Below, piece after piece: positions 22,801 through 32,383 of a stretch of DNA of 64,000 nt. A model generated the notes under the pieces. It did no database searches. It had not been told where the DNA came from and worked only from the letters and a program-made list of their open reading frames with translations. Position numbers and translations under genes: made by a program. Location: assembly GCA_946811695.1 (NCBI GenBank), contig OX328126.1:89058785-89122784 (forward strand), in the 5' to 3' direction. The DNA is from Gonocerus acuteangulatus. Lineage: Eukaryota; Arthropoda; Insecta; Hemiptera; Coreidae. How positions within the stretch are numbered: the stretch's first letter is position 1; every line of letters starts with the position of its first letter.

Positions 22801-25800
22801 TTGTACCTTAGACACAGGAACATCCAAGTAGATAATTAAATGTGGCCTCATCAGATGAGGAATAGTATGCCTTTTAATTTCATAATATGCTTTTCGAGCT
22901 GAAAAAACAACAACGTAATTATAAATCGATAATCAACCAAAGAATAATTTATCGTATAATAAATTAAATAATTAATATCATAATAAGTTAGTAATATCTA
23001 TACATACCATATATATAAATGTTTGTCTATATTATTACAAATAAATAAATGAAAATATTAGTTATTTTACCATTTCTACTAATGAATTTGCTCTTGGCCA
23101 TAGCTTCTAGAAATGCCTTGTCACTCCAAGGACTGCGTTCGATGACCACTCCTTGTCCTAAAACAACACAATAGCTTTTCAGATTTAAAGGCATTCAGGA
23201 ATAAGAAAATTTATTTATTTCTATCTTTAGCATCCATTGTAAGTAACTCAGAATTTTAGGACGTGTTATCTATAGGTCACCACCCTTTTCTAGCCAGGAT
23301 AGGGCTGATGCCTTTCCTTTTTTCCAAAGAAAAGCCACCACCCCTAACGGGAATCGAACGCACGACCCTTTGCACGGAGTGTTAAGTGCTCACACAGTGG
23401 GGGGGGGGAGTGTTAAAACAAGATCGTAGCAAATCTGGAACACTAGTGCAAGGTTTGTCAAGGAAAATTTTTATAATTTCACGTTTGAGCAATATATTTA
23501 TTTTTGGCGAACGTTCACTTCGTGGTCTCCTGGGTTAAAAATCTAATTACTTATATATTTTTTATTTGTAGAAACTCACCTGCACTTTTATTCTCCCAAT
23601 TACCCTCATAGTTTTGCCTTGATTTTGTAAGGAAACAATTAACTCGCGAATGGTTTCGGCACTTCAGTCATGAAATCTGAAGACAGACTGAAAGGATTTC
23701 TATTCATAAAAGTTTGTTTCTGATCTTTATCCCTAAAGAACGTATCGAATATAATCAGTTGTTATTGTTGAAATATTTCTATAGCCAAGTGTTTCCACAC
23801 TTTTTCTTGCTTAAGGGTATCTGTATTTTATTCTAACATTTTCTGTTAACTTTTGTTGATATGCATTAAATCCTATATTGGGTCATTCCATGTCAAATCA
23901 ACAAGGGTCACAACCCGACCTTCTTGGATTTTAATAAAATTTGGTAGGTTGGTTACTCTAACAAAAAATAACCGAAAACAATTTTTTAAAAAAAATTATC
24001 TGTTTCCGTTTTTTTAGTATTAATTTTCAAAGTATTGAAAAACCGCCTTCTTTTGGTCAACTGGAAAATGTTAATTCCTTGCTAGATTGAGTTCTATTCT
24101 ATCTAGAACAGTCAGCATAGTCTCATTGTTTAGCTAATTAAATGGACTTTAATTTGATATACAACAAGACCAACTTATTACAAATTTTACATTTCAAAAA
24201 AAATTTCGAGAACTTGTACGTAACGGTTTTCAAAAAACTGTACTTTTAAAATTCTGAAAAAAATATATTTGAATCTTCAGTTCATTGACTACATATGCTG
24301 TTAGTTTCATTATGGGATGGGAACGGGATCATTTTATAACATAATTTTGACTTTATAATTGTCACTGCGTATTTGGTAAAAATATGGTGAGTGATGGATA
24401 TTTGTATTGTAAATTCAGCAATAAGCATCCCTGATCAAAATTTGAATTGTTTTCAGATAGAACTAAAATTAAAGGGGAGATTTGAAAAAAAAAAAAGTTA
24501 CTGGAACCCAGAAATTGCACCCTTTCATTCCTTTAACTGAGAAAAAAATTAAGACTCAACTTTACTCAAACTTCAATAAAAGTGACATTGAACTAGTAGG
24601 TAACTGATTTAGACACAGATACAGTAGCCTTTAATGAAAAAATATGCAGTGGTTTTATTGCCTGTGAATATGACGACCAGTGGTGGCTGACACGTGTACT
24701 CAACCAAAATGAGGAGATGGATTAAATATAATTTAATATCCAACATGTCTCAATTATTACAAATTTCATTTTTCAAAAAATGTTTTGAAAATTTGTACAA
24801 AACGATTTTTGAAAAACTGTACTTTTAAAATTCTGAATATATTTCAATCTTTAGTTCATTGACTACATATGCTGTTAGTTTCAGTATGGGAACATTTTAC
24901 AACATAATTTTAATTGATTTAGACTCTGATCCAGTAGCCTTCAATGAAAAAATATGTGGTGGTTTTATTACCTGTGAATATGACAACCAGTGGCAGCTGG
25001 CATGTGTACTCAACAAATTACACAGTTACACACAATAGCACAAAAATGGATATGACCGTTTATTAAATGTTTTAAATGGTCTTTTTTTTTTTTTTTTTGT
25101 TTTTTTTTCCATTGCCATCCCATAATAAAACCAGCATCATTTGTAGTCTAAAATTATGTAAAACATTTTTTGAAAAATAAAATTTGTAATAATTGAGACA
25201 TGTTGGATATTAAATTTTATTTCATCCATCTCCTCATTTTTGTTGAGGCAATAAAACTACCACATATTTTTTCATTAAAGGCTACTGTATCTGTGTCTAA
25301 ATCAGTTACCAGTTCAACTTCACTTTTATTGAAGTTCGAGTAAAGTTGAGTCTTAATTTTTTTTCTTAGTTAAAGGAATGAAAGGGTGCAATTTCTGGGT
25401 TCCGGTAATTTTTTTTTTTTTTTTTTTTTTCAAATCTCCCCTTTAATTTTAGTTTTGTCTGAAAAAAATTCAAATTTTGATCAGGGATGCTTATTGCTGA
25501 ATTTACAATACAAATATCCATCACTCACCATATTTTTACCAACCACGCAGTGACAATTATAAAGTCAAAATTATGTTATAAAATGATCCCGTTCCCATCC
25601 CATAATGAAACTAACAGCATATGTAGTCAATCAACTGAAGATTCAAATATATTTTTTTCAGAATTTTAAAAGTACAGTTTTTCGAAAACCGTTACGTACA
25701 AGTTTTCGAAATTTTTTTTTAAATGTAAAATTTGTAATAAGTTGGTCTTGTTGTATATCAAATTAAAGTCCATTTAACAAGCTAAACAATGAGACTATGC

Positions 25801-27189
25801 TGACTGTTCTAGCTGAAATAGAACTCAATCTATCAAGGAATTAACATTTTCCAGTTGGCCAAAAAAAGGCTGTTTTTCAATACTTTGAAAATTAATACTA
25901 AAAAAACGGAAACAGATAAATTTTTTTAAAAAATTGTACCATTCAAGGAGTTGTTAGAGCTATTAGGATTCAAAATTTCAAAAAAATCTACGAGGGTCGG
26001 GTTGTAAACAGTACTTTCATTGGTTGAATTGACGTGGAATGGCCCTATTATGTTAAAATAAATGTTTAATGTCTGCTTTGTAAAAAAAGAAGGGGAGAGG
26101 TTAGCTCAGTGGCAGAGCACTGGGCTTATATGCTGGAGGCTTAAGTTCAAATCCCGAGCCAGCATTAAAGATTTTTATCTTTTAGAGTCTTTGTTCATGG
26201 GTTGTATTCGGCCTCCCTGACCATCCCTAGTCCAACCTAGCGTTAAATTAATTTATTAATTCCTTGGTGCTAATGACCCTAGCAGTCAAAGCAGCAAAGG
26301 GGAAAATCAGGAGGCCGGACCATAATACTGACCACACTATCTCCCTAGTGTGTTGTATGGTCATGAATCAGATACCTCTATAGTATCTTCCGCTCAGAGC
26401 CTTCGTGGCCTGTTACTACTGTTTTTTTTTGTTTTTTTTTGTAAAATAAGAGTTCGGTAAAAATTCTAAAATATTTCAGACAAGAGTAGGTTAAGTATAA
26501 ACTTTAGTAAATGTTTCCAGAATTTTTTTGCCCTCTGTAAATTAACACTATCTTCAAAATTCTTAAAATTTAGCCGAAAGGCTCGGTTTGGTAGTTTCTT
26601 TAATCAGTCCATTGAGCAATAATAAAATTATAATAAAAAATAACTTACCAGTGCTCATAATATGAGCAAGTGCATCGATATAAAGAGAGAATCGAAGACG
26701 ATACATCCAAATTTGAAAAGCAGCTGCATTGAAATGAGTTGGATTAATGCAGAATTTCTTCTCATCAAATGACTGCGTAGACGGAGGTAATTTATCATCA
26801 AGACTTCTCAAGTCGAATCCATTCGAATTGATGTATCTTGTATCCATATTAGCATCAGGAATGTGGAGCATATCAAATTCAGAGGCAATTTGTTTAGCAA
26901 ACTTAGTCTTCCCAACTGCAATTGGTCCATCAACAACTATTAATTTGGTGTTCTCATCAAACCTATCAGTTGTCGTATCAATAAACCTCCTCCAAACTGT
27001 GTAATTTTTCTCTTTATAGGGAAATGGAGCTGGTTTTTCAACAGGCTCCCGAAAAGCCTTGCTTTTCATGGTGGCTTTCTGAATATGATATATACATCCT
27101 TTATTCGCTTTCCAGATCCCTTCACAAAGAAGGATATTGGATTGTGATCCAAGTTTAGAAAAATTTGTACTAAAAACTGTCAAAGACAT
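14505..27189 (-). CDS. NADH dehydrogenase complex I 42 kDa accessory subunit (NDUFA10/ND-42), eight exons
   Basis: Encodes an accessory subunit of mitochondrial complex I related to deoxynucleoside kinases. Coding exons on the minus strand: 27189-26649, 23157-23071, 22898-22807, 19509-19391, 18249-18160, 17969-17895, 16648-16534, 14600-14505. Every junction is GT-AG and phases match, giving 1215 bp and 404 residues. From memory, arthropod family members are about this length. Recognisable features are a kinase-type P-loop (GPIAVGKT, residues 88-95), LHIPDANMD, FDEKKFCINP and the FQIWMYRLRF/YIDALAHIMSTGQG block. The start is placed at the Met at 27189 because it opens a hydrophobic/basic mitochondrial-type presequence (MSLTVFSTNFSKLG). 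An in-frame Met at 27279 would add 30 residues unlike the family. Introns hold many transposable elements but no coding exon is disrupted. Confidence 0.93.
14752..15245. repeat. Foldback element, copy 2 (intronic)
   Basis: Opposite-orientation relative of 183-706. Arms include gaaaggcttttaaagtcc / ctctcaaagccttccc and gagatcagtatttaatg / taaacactatctccc. It lies in the last intron of the NDUFA10-like gene. The outer flank gttccgccatttgcaaag also matches copy 1. Confidence 0.6.
15890..16315. repeat. Palindromic element in NDUFA10-like intron 7
   Basis: Inverted halves: caggagttgctccgcaaaat / gagagcacctcctgcgag, tttgtgacgtttgaacctg / caggttcgaaacgtcgc, and taggaaaatttttcc / caaattttcctaaca. 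The centre is near 16090. Non-coding. The gttcgaaacgtc motif resembles the 'CGAAACGTCG' type found near ends of some retroelements, which is only suggestive. Confidence 0.55.
16534..16648 (-). CDS. NDUFA10-like exon 7
   Basis: 115 bp, acceptor TTCTAG|CTAC and donor TATGCG|GTAAGT. Encodes the block containing LMALFNIPIFDSPELVI, corresponding to the ...IPIFLPE... part of the family C-terminus. Confidence 0.9.
16790..16905 (+). pseudogene. mariner transposase fragment 1
   Basis: One frame reads RVKKLCCLWVPHCLTDEY then MTWCREMTK. This corresponds to the KL.ARWVPH.LT......WC..ML segment upstream of the catalytic core of mariner transposases. The rest of the transposase is absent. A nearby inverted repeat (about 16915-16950 and 17310-17355, sharing 'tgcaaagtatcaaatgtgaaa') may be part of the same decayed insertion. 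Lies in NDUFA10-like intron 6. Confidence 0.6.
17895..17969 (-). CDS. NDUFA10-like exon 6
   Basis: 75 bp, acceptor TTTCAG|CTAC and donor TCAAG|GTATAT. Encodes SYTKYDEKIIDWCIGREQYW and GDLRS. Phase is maintained on both sides. Confidence 0.9.
18160..18249 (-). CDS. NDUFA10-like exon 5
   Basis: 90 bp, acceptor TTTTTCAG|CTCC and donor GGAAG|GTAATG. Encodes SSHAELLMYDWTEEGD then the EAIVEDIERLDFG segment. Confidence 0.9.
18548..18655 (-). mobile_element. SINE family 2, truncated 3' copy
   Basis: On the minus strand this reads tatcctggctagaaaagggtg, taacctatagataacccgtc and a TAAA-rich tail, matching the 3' body of copies at 34953-35165 and 23228-23402. The tRNA-like head is missing. Lies in NDUFA10-like intron 4. 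Confidence 0.6.
18829..19150 (+). pseudogene. mariner transposase fragment 2 (C-terminal catalytic part)
   Basis: The frame shows WILLHNNAPSHTSIMVRQLL and HPMHSPELAPADLF, the second and third catalytic blocks of a Tc1/mariner DDE/D transposase. The catalytic Asp of the usual HDNAPSH block is Asn here. The reading frame then shifts: a later frame gives VFKRYTNVVRSVLWLVESIL, the C-terminal part. It is a dead copy without its N-terminal half, in NDUFA10-like intron 4 on the strand opposite to the gene. Confidence 0.8.
19391..19509 (-). CDS. NDUFA10-like exon 4
   Basis: 119 bp, acceptor TTTATAG|GTAAAA and donor CTTAG|GTAATT. Encodes VKDNIKKRNLPYEQNS through FLQDMEDVYKTEVLAKL, matching the YLQDIE.AYK segment of NDUFA10. 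The 3.3 kb intron before it holds the two LTR-like repeats. Confidence 0.92.
19756..19818. repeat. (AT)n microsatellite
   Basis: Uninterrupted AT dinucleotide run ending exactly at the first LTR-like repeat. Confidence 0.9.
19819..20964 (+). mobile_element. LTR-like direct repeat 1 (1146 bp)
   Basis: Begins TGTAATGATCTAAAAGGGGG and ends AACCAAAACACCACA, the TG...CA form expected for an LTR. A TATA box (cctataaaaagggcc at about 20195) with a downstream initiator-type region and several AATAAA signals fit LTR structure. A close copy starts only 23 bp downstream at 20988. No coding region lies between them, so no internal retroelement domain survives. The apparent 101-codon frame inside is not a recognised protein. 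Retroelement class is unknown. Confidence 0.65.
20988..22142 (+). mobile_element. LTR-like direct repeat 2 (1155 bp)
   Basis: Same start (TGTAATGATC) and end (CCAAGACACCACA) as repeat 1, in the same orientation, colinear with small indels and substitutions. The same TATA region (cctataaaaagggcc) lies at about 21363. The 23-bp spacer and both outer flanks are TA-rich, so a target duplication cannot be resolved. Could be tandem solo LTRs, or a duplicated repeat that is not an LTR. Confidence 0.65.
22155..22765 (+). repeat. Dispersed repeat, copy 2
   Basis: Colinear with 8123-8743 (ctccacacttcaacaaatcc, gtgagaagaacccgctaatt, cttgtcacttggctgtgg). It lacks part of the GC-richer middle present in copy 1. 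It begins a few bases after the second LTR-like repeat. The inner hairpin is less well conserved. Lies in NDUFA10-like intron 3. Confidence 0.6.
22807..22898 (-). CDS. NDUFA10-like exon 3
   Basis: 92 bp, acceptor TTTTTTCAG|CTCG and donor CTAAG|GTAC. Encodes ARKAYYEIKRHTIPHLMRP and ends in the YLDVPVSK strand typical of the family. Confidence 0.92.
23071..23157 (-). CDS. NDUFA10-like exon 2
   Basis: 87 bp, acceptor TTTTAG|GACAAGG and donor AAATG|GTAA. Encodes QGVVIERSPWSDKAF and continues the nucleoside-kinase fold. The ERS motif corresponds to the conserved kinase ERS in this superfamily. Confidence 0.92.
23228..23402 (-). mobile_element. SINE family 2 copy
   Basis: On the minus strand: a tRNA-like head with box B cgttcgattcccgttagggg, followed by gtggtggcttttctttgg, a short A-rich stretch, catcagccctatcctggctag and a 3' tail. 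It starts ~70 bp from the acceptor of NDUFA10-like exon 2. Related copies: 34953-35165, 18548-18655 and 32385-32480. Confidence 0.7.
23880..26045. mobile_element. 2.2-kb foldback element in NDUFA10-like intron 1
   Basis: Termini GGGTCATTCCATGTCAA and its near complement (ttgacgtggaatggccc), flanked by TATT on both sides (23876-23879, 26046-26049). Each arm is about 800 bp. Examples: catccctgatcaaaatttga near 24430 versus tcaaattttgatcaggga near 25470, and gggtgcaatttctggg in inverted copies. Further repeats of the cattgactacatatgctgtt segment occur inside each arm. No transposase is seen. A 4-bp duplication is plausible but AT-rich. The superfamily is not identified. Confidence 0.7.
26092..26445 (+). 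mobile_element. tRNA-derived SINE, family 1, copy 2
   Basis: Head ggttagctcagtggcagagc (box A) and agttcaaatcccgagcc (box B), then the conserved body (ctaatgaccctagcagtc, ccacactatctccctagtg) and 3' end cctgttactactg plus T-rich tail. A tttgtaaaa-like sequence flanks both sides, a likely imperfect target duplication. It lies in NDUFA10-like intron 1, ~200 bp from the exon 1 donor. Confidence 0.8.
26649..27189 (-). CDS. NDUFA10-like exon 1
   Basis: Residues 1-180 plus the first base of codon 181. Carries the presequence, P-loop and the WMYRLRF block. The donor reads ACTG|GTAAG at 26648-26649. The open frame continues upstream to 27279, so the first ~90 bases of that frame are probably 5' UTR. 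Confidence 0.92.
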
Positions 27190-27429
27190 ACCGAAATAGA
27201 GATAGGAACCAATGAAAAAAATCAGCTGAGGGAAGGTTTCATTTATAAGACAATTTTGTTTTGTAACAAAGAGGTTCACGTTTTCTAATTATGTTGTATT
27301 ATTATGAAGACAGTTACGTGAAATTACTCATGAAATTGCTATTTCAACAAAAAGAAAAAAGAGACCTTTTTAGCTGTTCATTCTATTGTAATAAAAGAAC
27401 AATCTGAAGGTTTAACTTCCAGACACAAA

Positions 27430-27708
27430 GTGTGGAATATACTCCACAAATACGTAGGAATATGTAGTTATCGTGGCCGCCATAGTGATTTCAAGGACTG
27501 CTCATCTCAAGAAAATGGTATTGTGTTTTGTAGTGATATTTGTTCGGTTATGGAAACTATTGGGCTTCAACTTAGGCCAGATGAGCGGGGACTATTCATA
27601 GATTCGTCTAAAGTTAGTTTGAAGACTGTGCGGCTACATATTGACAATGAACTTCCACCAATACCAGTAGCCCATGCCACTGATATGAAAGAGACATTAT
27701 TTATTTAA
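27430..27708 (+). pseudogene. Fragment of a dispersed, transposon-associated ORF family
   Basis: The frame contains KDCSSQENGIVFCSDICSVM, DERGLFIDSSKVSLKTV and PVAHATDMKET. I recall this type of block (LFIDSSK.SLKAVLLHNGN) from a multi-copy family of uncharacterised arthropod proteins; this recognition is from memory and the function is unknown. The fragment stops where family members would continue, and no downstream half is visible. It is divergent from, and ~240 bp upstream of, the NDUFA10-like start, so promoter sequence may lie between them. Confidence 0.45.
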
Positions 27709-28373
27709 GTTGTTCGCAGCTATAGCGAATCAACTGCTTCAACAGAATAAATACAAGTACACAAGATATTCATCTTTCGCCATGTGTAGAAGTTGACTTT
27801 AAAAGAGACATTAAACTCTGAAACTAATTTTAGAGAAAATACTGTATTTCGCAAAGTTCCTGTTGATCCATATTTAAGCTCAGACAGTTCAAACTCTCCA
27901 GCCATCCACTGCCAAAAAAGACCCGTCAATTCCTTGGAACCTCAGTCTTATTCCCCCAGTTCGACAATGGTTATTTGGTGTACGGTGGACTTTCTGGCGA
28001 TCTCGAGGCATAACACAAACGCTTCATGAAGGGCTACATTTGTTTTATCTTTAGGATCCCCAAAGACCCCGCCAGTTTTCGCACTTCACTAGCTGCATTG
28101 GCTATTCCCTGATTGTCCTCGGCTCAGTTCTTTATCAAGTCATCCAATCCTAAAGAACTTCTTATATCTTTCAACTGCTCAAATTTAAATCCTTTGTCCA
28201 CTCCCCTAACACCCACTCTAGTCCTTCTGATCTTTATATTTCTTCCCACCATACAGCTATGGAATTAGTTACCCCTGTCTGTCGCCAAGACAAACTTTTA
28301 ACTCAGGAAACTTGAAATCCCGACTCTCCTCCATTTCTTATCCCTGCAAGTTTGAGGTAATGATTCTCGAATA
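27709..28373. other. Unassigned stretch
   Basis: No convincing gene. Frames at 27793-28029 continue the same general region as the preceding fragment but match nothing I recognise. The 28040-28350 portion is C/T-rich with the look of a decayed coding sequence, but no family could be named. Confidence 0.35.
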
Positions 28374-28624
28374 CATGGGCGTATATAAGGGAGGGGGTCT
28401 GAGGAGGCTTCCCCCTCCCCGAAATTTGGATTTGATGATAAAAATGTGCCATAAAAACCTTAAAATAAATTAAATAAGATCACTTAGTTCATAAAAAATA
28501 TTTTATTTTAGGTGGAATAGCGTTTTAGTTGCCTAAAACTATTCAAAATTCTAAATTTTTAGTATTCCATACCCCGGAAATGATACCAGCCCCCCCTCGA
28601 AATTATTTTCTATATACGCCCATG
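28374..28624 (-). mobile_element. hAT-type MITE, copy A (251 bp)
   Basis: Ends CATGGGCGTATATA and TATATACGCCCATG, flanked by an exact 8-bp duplication CTCGAATA (28366-28373 and 28625-28632). Interior G-run and C-run stems (gggagggggtctgag, ccccctccccgaaat) are characteristic of this family. The 8-bp duplication and CA.GG terminus fit hAT elements; no transposase is present. Minus is relative to copies B-D. Confidence 0.85.
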
Positions 28625-28822
28625 CTCGAATATGAATCCATTCGAATCGAAATGAAAAGATCGATCCATAAAAAAGATAGGTGAGTTCAGATAGTTTCAA
28701 AGGATCGATATCCAATTTACTTAAGGAATTCGTACTCCACTTGGATTCTAATCGATTCACAGTCAAGAATCGCCCATCATTACTACAAATCGACCTTCAG
28801 CATAATTAGTTTCTATCTTCTT

Positions 28823-29083
28823 CATGGGCGTATATAGAAAATAATTTCGGCTGGGAAAATTTCGGGGGGGGGGGCTGAGACCATTTCCGGTGTATGGAAT
28901 ACTAACAATTTAGATCTTGGAAGAGCTTTACCAACGTAAACGCTATTACATCCAAAATAGAATACGTTTTATGAGCTAAATGATCTCATTTAATTTATTT
29001 TTAAGGTTTTTATGAAATTTTTACCGTTCAAATCAAAATTGGGGGGGAGGGGGCTGAAGCCCCCCCCCTTATATACGCCCACG
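28823..29083 (+). mobile_element. hAT-type MITE, copy B (261 bp)
   Basis: Same termini as copy A, with the 3' end mutated to CGCCCACG. It is flanked by an exact 8-bp duplication ATCTTCTT (28815-28822 and 29084-29091). It lies 199 bp from copy A in the opposite orientation. The interior is colinear with copies A and C. Confidence 0.85.
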
Positions 29084-29547
29084 ATCTTCTTACTTGCGGA
29101 ATGTTACTCCAACAATCTTCGATTTTGCTCTTGTACAATTGGACCATCCAAACGCCAAACAGGTAGGCACAGTACACTCAATAGTTATTACCAATTAAAA
29201 TTTTCAAACCGTCAAAAACAAAATAAAACTTCTTGACAGCTGTGGCCAACCAACAAGGCTGCCATAGGGTTTTTTCCCAAATATCCCCTCCCTCCTTTCA
29301 TAACTCCATGATGATAAGTCTATGACTTGGAAAAAATGGAACAGTAAAGACTGATTAAAATTTGAAACGATACAGGAGAGATCGATTCTTTACAAAGATC
29401 GGCCCTTGGAGATCGATTCCTTAAAAAGATAGGTCCTTGGAGATCGATTCAAAAAGTCGATATATCGTGCTAAAAAGATCGACCTTTTAAAAGGGAGATT
29501 CAGATCGCCCATCTCTAGTTTGAGCAAACCATTAGTCATGATAACAC

Positions 29548-29808
29548 CATTGGCGACTAAAGGGGGGGGGGCTTAGCCCCCCAGAATGAAAATTCACAAT
29601 CGTTATCGATTAAGTTAGAATATTAATTGTTTAGGCAAATTAATAGTAATAAGTTCTAATTAATGTATGTTCTTAGATTATCCAATACCTCCTTAATGAT
29701 TTCCAGTGCCTGATTATAAAAATTTGATTCAACACCCCCAGGCATGGCGGTAAGCCCATACTAAATTAGAGCCCCCCCCCCAGAAATGTTTGTCTAGAGC
29801 CGCCTATG
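29548..29808. mobile_element. Second hAT-like MITE (261 bp)
   Basis: Imperfect inverted ends CATTGGCGACTAAAG / CTAGAGCCGCCTATG and G/C-run stems (agggggggggg, gccccccccccag) resemble but are not identical to the CATGGGCG family. Flanking octamers gataacac and gttaccac agree at 6 of 8 positions, suggesting an old 8-bp duplication. Non-coding. Confidence 0.55.
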
Positions 29809-31160
29809 GTTACCACCTAATTTAATGTTTTGTATTACTGTTATATATAGATTTTGTAATTTTTAAAACTATTTCTAAGGGAAAGGTGTCCCATAATAAG
29901 AATAAAGTTTTTCAATTAATTTTAGAGAGAAGGATAAAAATAAAATTAATAAAACTTTTATTCAGAACAAGCCTTTAATGTGGCTTAAGCATCCAACCTG
30001 GGATGGTTTATTTTAAAAAAAAGCATAGATAATTAAAATAAATTAATAATATTAAAATACAATATTTTACACATATTTTTTGTATAGATTAATACTACAG
30101 ATCTAGAACAGACATAATTCTGTTTAATCTAATAAAAACTACCAAAGCTTATTTATTCAAACAAGAACAACAACTGTAACTTCAAACAAAATAAATAGAT
30201 ATATTTACATAAATAAATAAATAAATTTCCATGTTGAATACACTGTCGCATTCAAACATTTTTTTGAATGAATGATATTCATAATAACATTTTTCAATTC
30301 TAAAAAAAAAATGTTGTATTTACATTTTTAAGGGTCTATGAAAATATACAGGCTTGCCTTTACAGATCAAAAGTTTTTTCACTGTCCCGATTCATGGTGC
30401 ATGTGAAGAATCGCTTAACATTTAGGTATGTAAACCTATTATGAGTAACTTTCTCCTTATAATAATACAAGTCAGACATCAGTTTATGCCTCTATTTCTC
30501 CAAATTTATTAATTCCCTCAAGATGGAGGGGGGAGGAATCGAACCCTACGTTATTGAGGTTAAGATAAAATTAAAGTTAAATACCAAAAATTTAATAAAT
30601 TACTATAAAACCAAATGACAAAGAATGAAATAGCACCAGGATGTTTCCACAAATTAAAAATTGCAAAACATTGAATTATTAAATAAAATAAAAACAATAA
30701 CAAAAAACATAGGTTTACAAGACATAAGCAATGCTGTGATAGACAAAATAAGTTTTTTCTAATGAGTTATTACTCATTAGAAAAAACTTATTTCGTCCAT
30801 CACAGCATTATTTATGTCTTATAAACCTATGTTTTCTTGTTTACCTCTGTAAATCTGACTTAAGAAATTTTTAAAAGAAAGAGATAACAAAAATAAAAAT
30901 TGATAATGATGATGTTTGTTTTTGTCTACAGGCACTCAAAATGAGACCTTGTCTAAAAACGCTTTTTAGAATGAAATAAAACATTTCAAACAGAGAAGGA
31001 TGGTCTTTCAGTTACATATATGATGGTGAACCTTCGCCAACCTCTTCCCAATACTTGAATCTTTTGACTCTATAAAGAATTAAAAGGCTGACTAGATAAG
31101 ATATAATAATGAATATCACAGGAAAGGAAAAATATCACAGAGGTAGTAGAGATGAAAACA
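29809..31160. other. AT-rich region downstream of the SPOC gene
   Basis: The minus-strand SPOC gene stops at 31161, so the right part of this stretch is likely its 3' UTR. No other gene recognised. Contains the hairpin at 30704-30836. Confidence 0.4.
30704..30836. repeat. Near-perfect 133-bp hairpin
   Basis: The left arm (aaaacataggtttacaagac...ttttttctaatgagt) is mirrored by the right arm (actcattagaaaaaa...tataaacctatgtttt) with a 4-bp loop near 30771 and only a few mismatches. It lies ~330 bp past the SPOC gene stop codon, possibly inside the 3' UTR. It could be a tiny MITE or a structured RNA; no evidence decides. Confidence 0.65.
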
Positions 31161-31292
31161 TTAAGAAGAAGTAATGAAGATAACTAGATGACCAGTTTCT
31201 TCTGTTATTTCTTCAAGAAGATCAGGAGATTCCTCAGTTAGTATATTTCTTGTAAATTCACATGAAGGAAATATATGTGCAAAGAAGGAATC
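31161..31292 (-). CDS. SPOC-gene exon 5 (SPOC C-terminus)
   Basis: 132 bp including stop TAA at 31163-31161. The acceptor AG lies after a long poly-T tract. Encodes DSFFAHIFPSCEFTRNIL and GHLVIFITSS, matching the family's YVLQIFPPCEFS and HLMIVIAS elements at the extreme C-terminus, where SPOC domains normally end. Confidence 0.88.
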   Translation of the reverse strand, partial: DSFFAHIFPSCEFTRNILTEESPDLLEEITEETGHLVIFITSS

Positions 31293-31340
<48 letters not shown>

Positions 31341-32307
31341 TCATAAATATAAACATATAATGCTAAAAATAAGTCTATTTATTAATACAAGCAATCCCAC
31401 ACTAAAGTTTGTGGAATCATGGGATGCACAGATTATCCTAGTACTTCTTAAAACATGACCAAATACACAAGAGAGAAAATTGAGTAAATTTAAAAATTTG
31501 CAAGATTAGTCTTTTTAATGTCATAAGGGTTATGAATTGTTGACACTTTTTGTCAGGACTTTTGCATCATCAACGATTTGGCATTGTAAACAGGGTTTCC
31601 TCTTAGCAGAGAAAGAGGAAAAACTCTTAAAGGTTAAACACATTGCAGTTCAAAGCAAAGAGTGGTGGAGAGCAGCACGACACCAAAACTATTGGTGAGC
31701 AGCTCAGGACAAAAACAGGAGAAGAGGACCTCGAGATAGAGACTGTAGGAGAGCAGATTGGGAACAAAACTCAAGAAAAGCAGCTCAAGAATGAAACTGT
31801 TTTATGAACGAATATTTTATACATTCATTTCGAATTAGTGGAATCATATTGATTTATATTTTTTTTTTTTTTTTTTAGGCAAATAATATGCGGTTGGGCA
31901 TTTTCTCAATGGACCCTGAATTGAGAAAAACCCCTGCTGCTGGTGGGACTCAAACCTCCATCTCTTACTTGAGATTCCAAGGCATTGCACACTGGTCCAC
32001 AGGGAAATCCAAAGTCAAAGGTCTGTTTTTTTAGTGGTCTGTAATTATTTTTTGTCAGGCACTTTCAAATTGGTTTATTGGTTCAAAGTCATAAGCAGGA
32101 TTTCCATCCGATAGGAAGAGAAGAATCACACTTAAATAATATAGAAAACTAATGAATATGTTTATTTAAAAAAAAAAATATTGATTGAGAAATTTCCAAA
32201 AATTTGTTTAAGTTGTATTAGTACATCCTAATTTTCTGAAGTTATAACTCTTATTGTTTTTGTACACATCTTTAACGCTCTATCCATAGGCAAACTCAGC
32301 ATAGATG

Positions 32308-32383
<76 letters not shown>

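Noticed and set aside
26101..26170. tRNA-like sequence with good boxes A and B
   Set aside because: The same head occurs at 2720-2805, 36201 and 59920-60004 followed by an identical body, so it is a SINE promoter; the acceptor stem and anticodon arm do not fold as a canonical tRNA.
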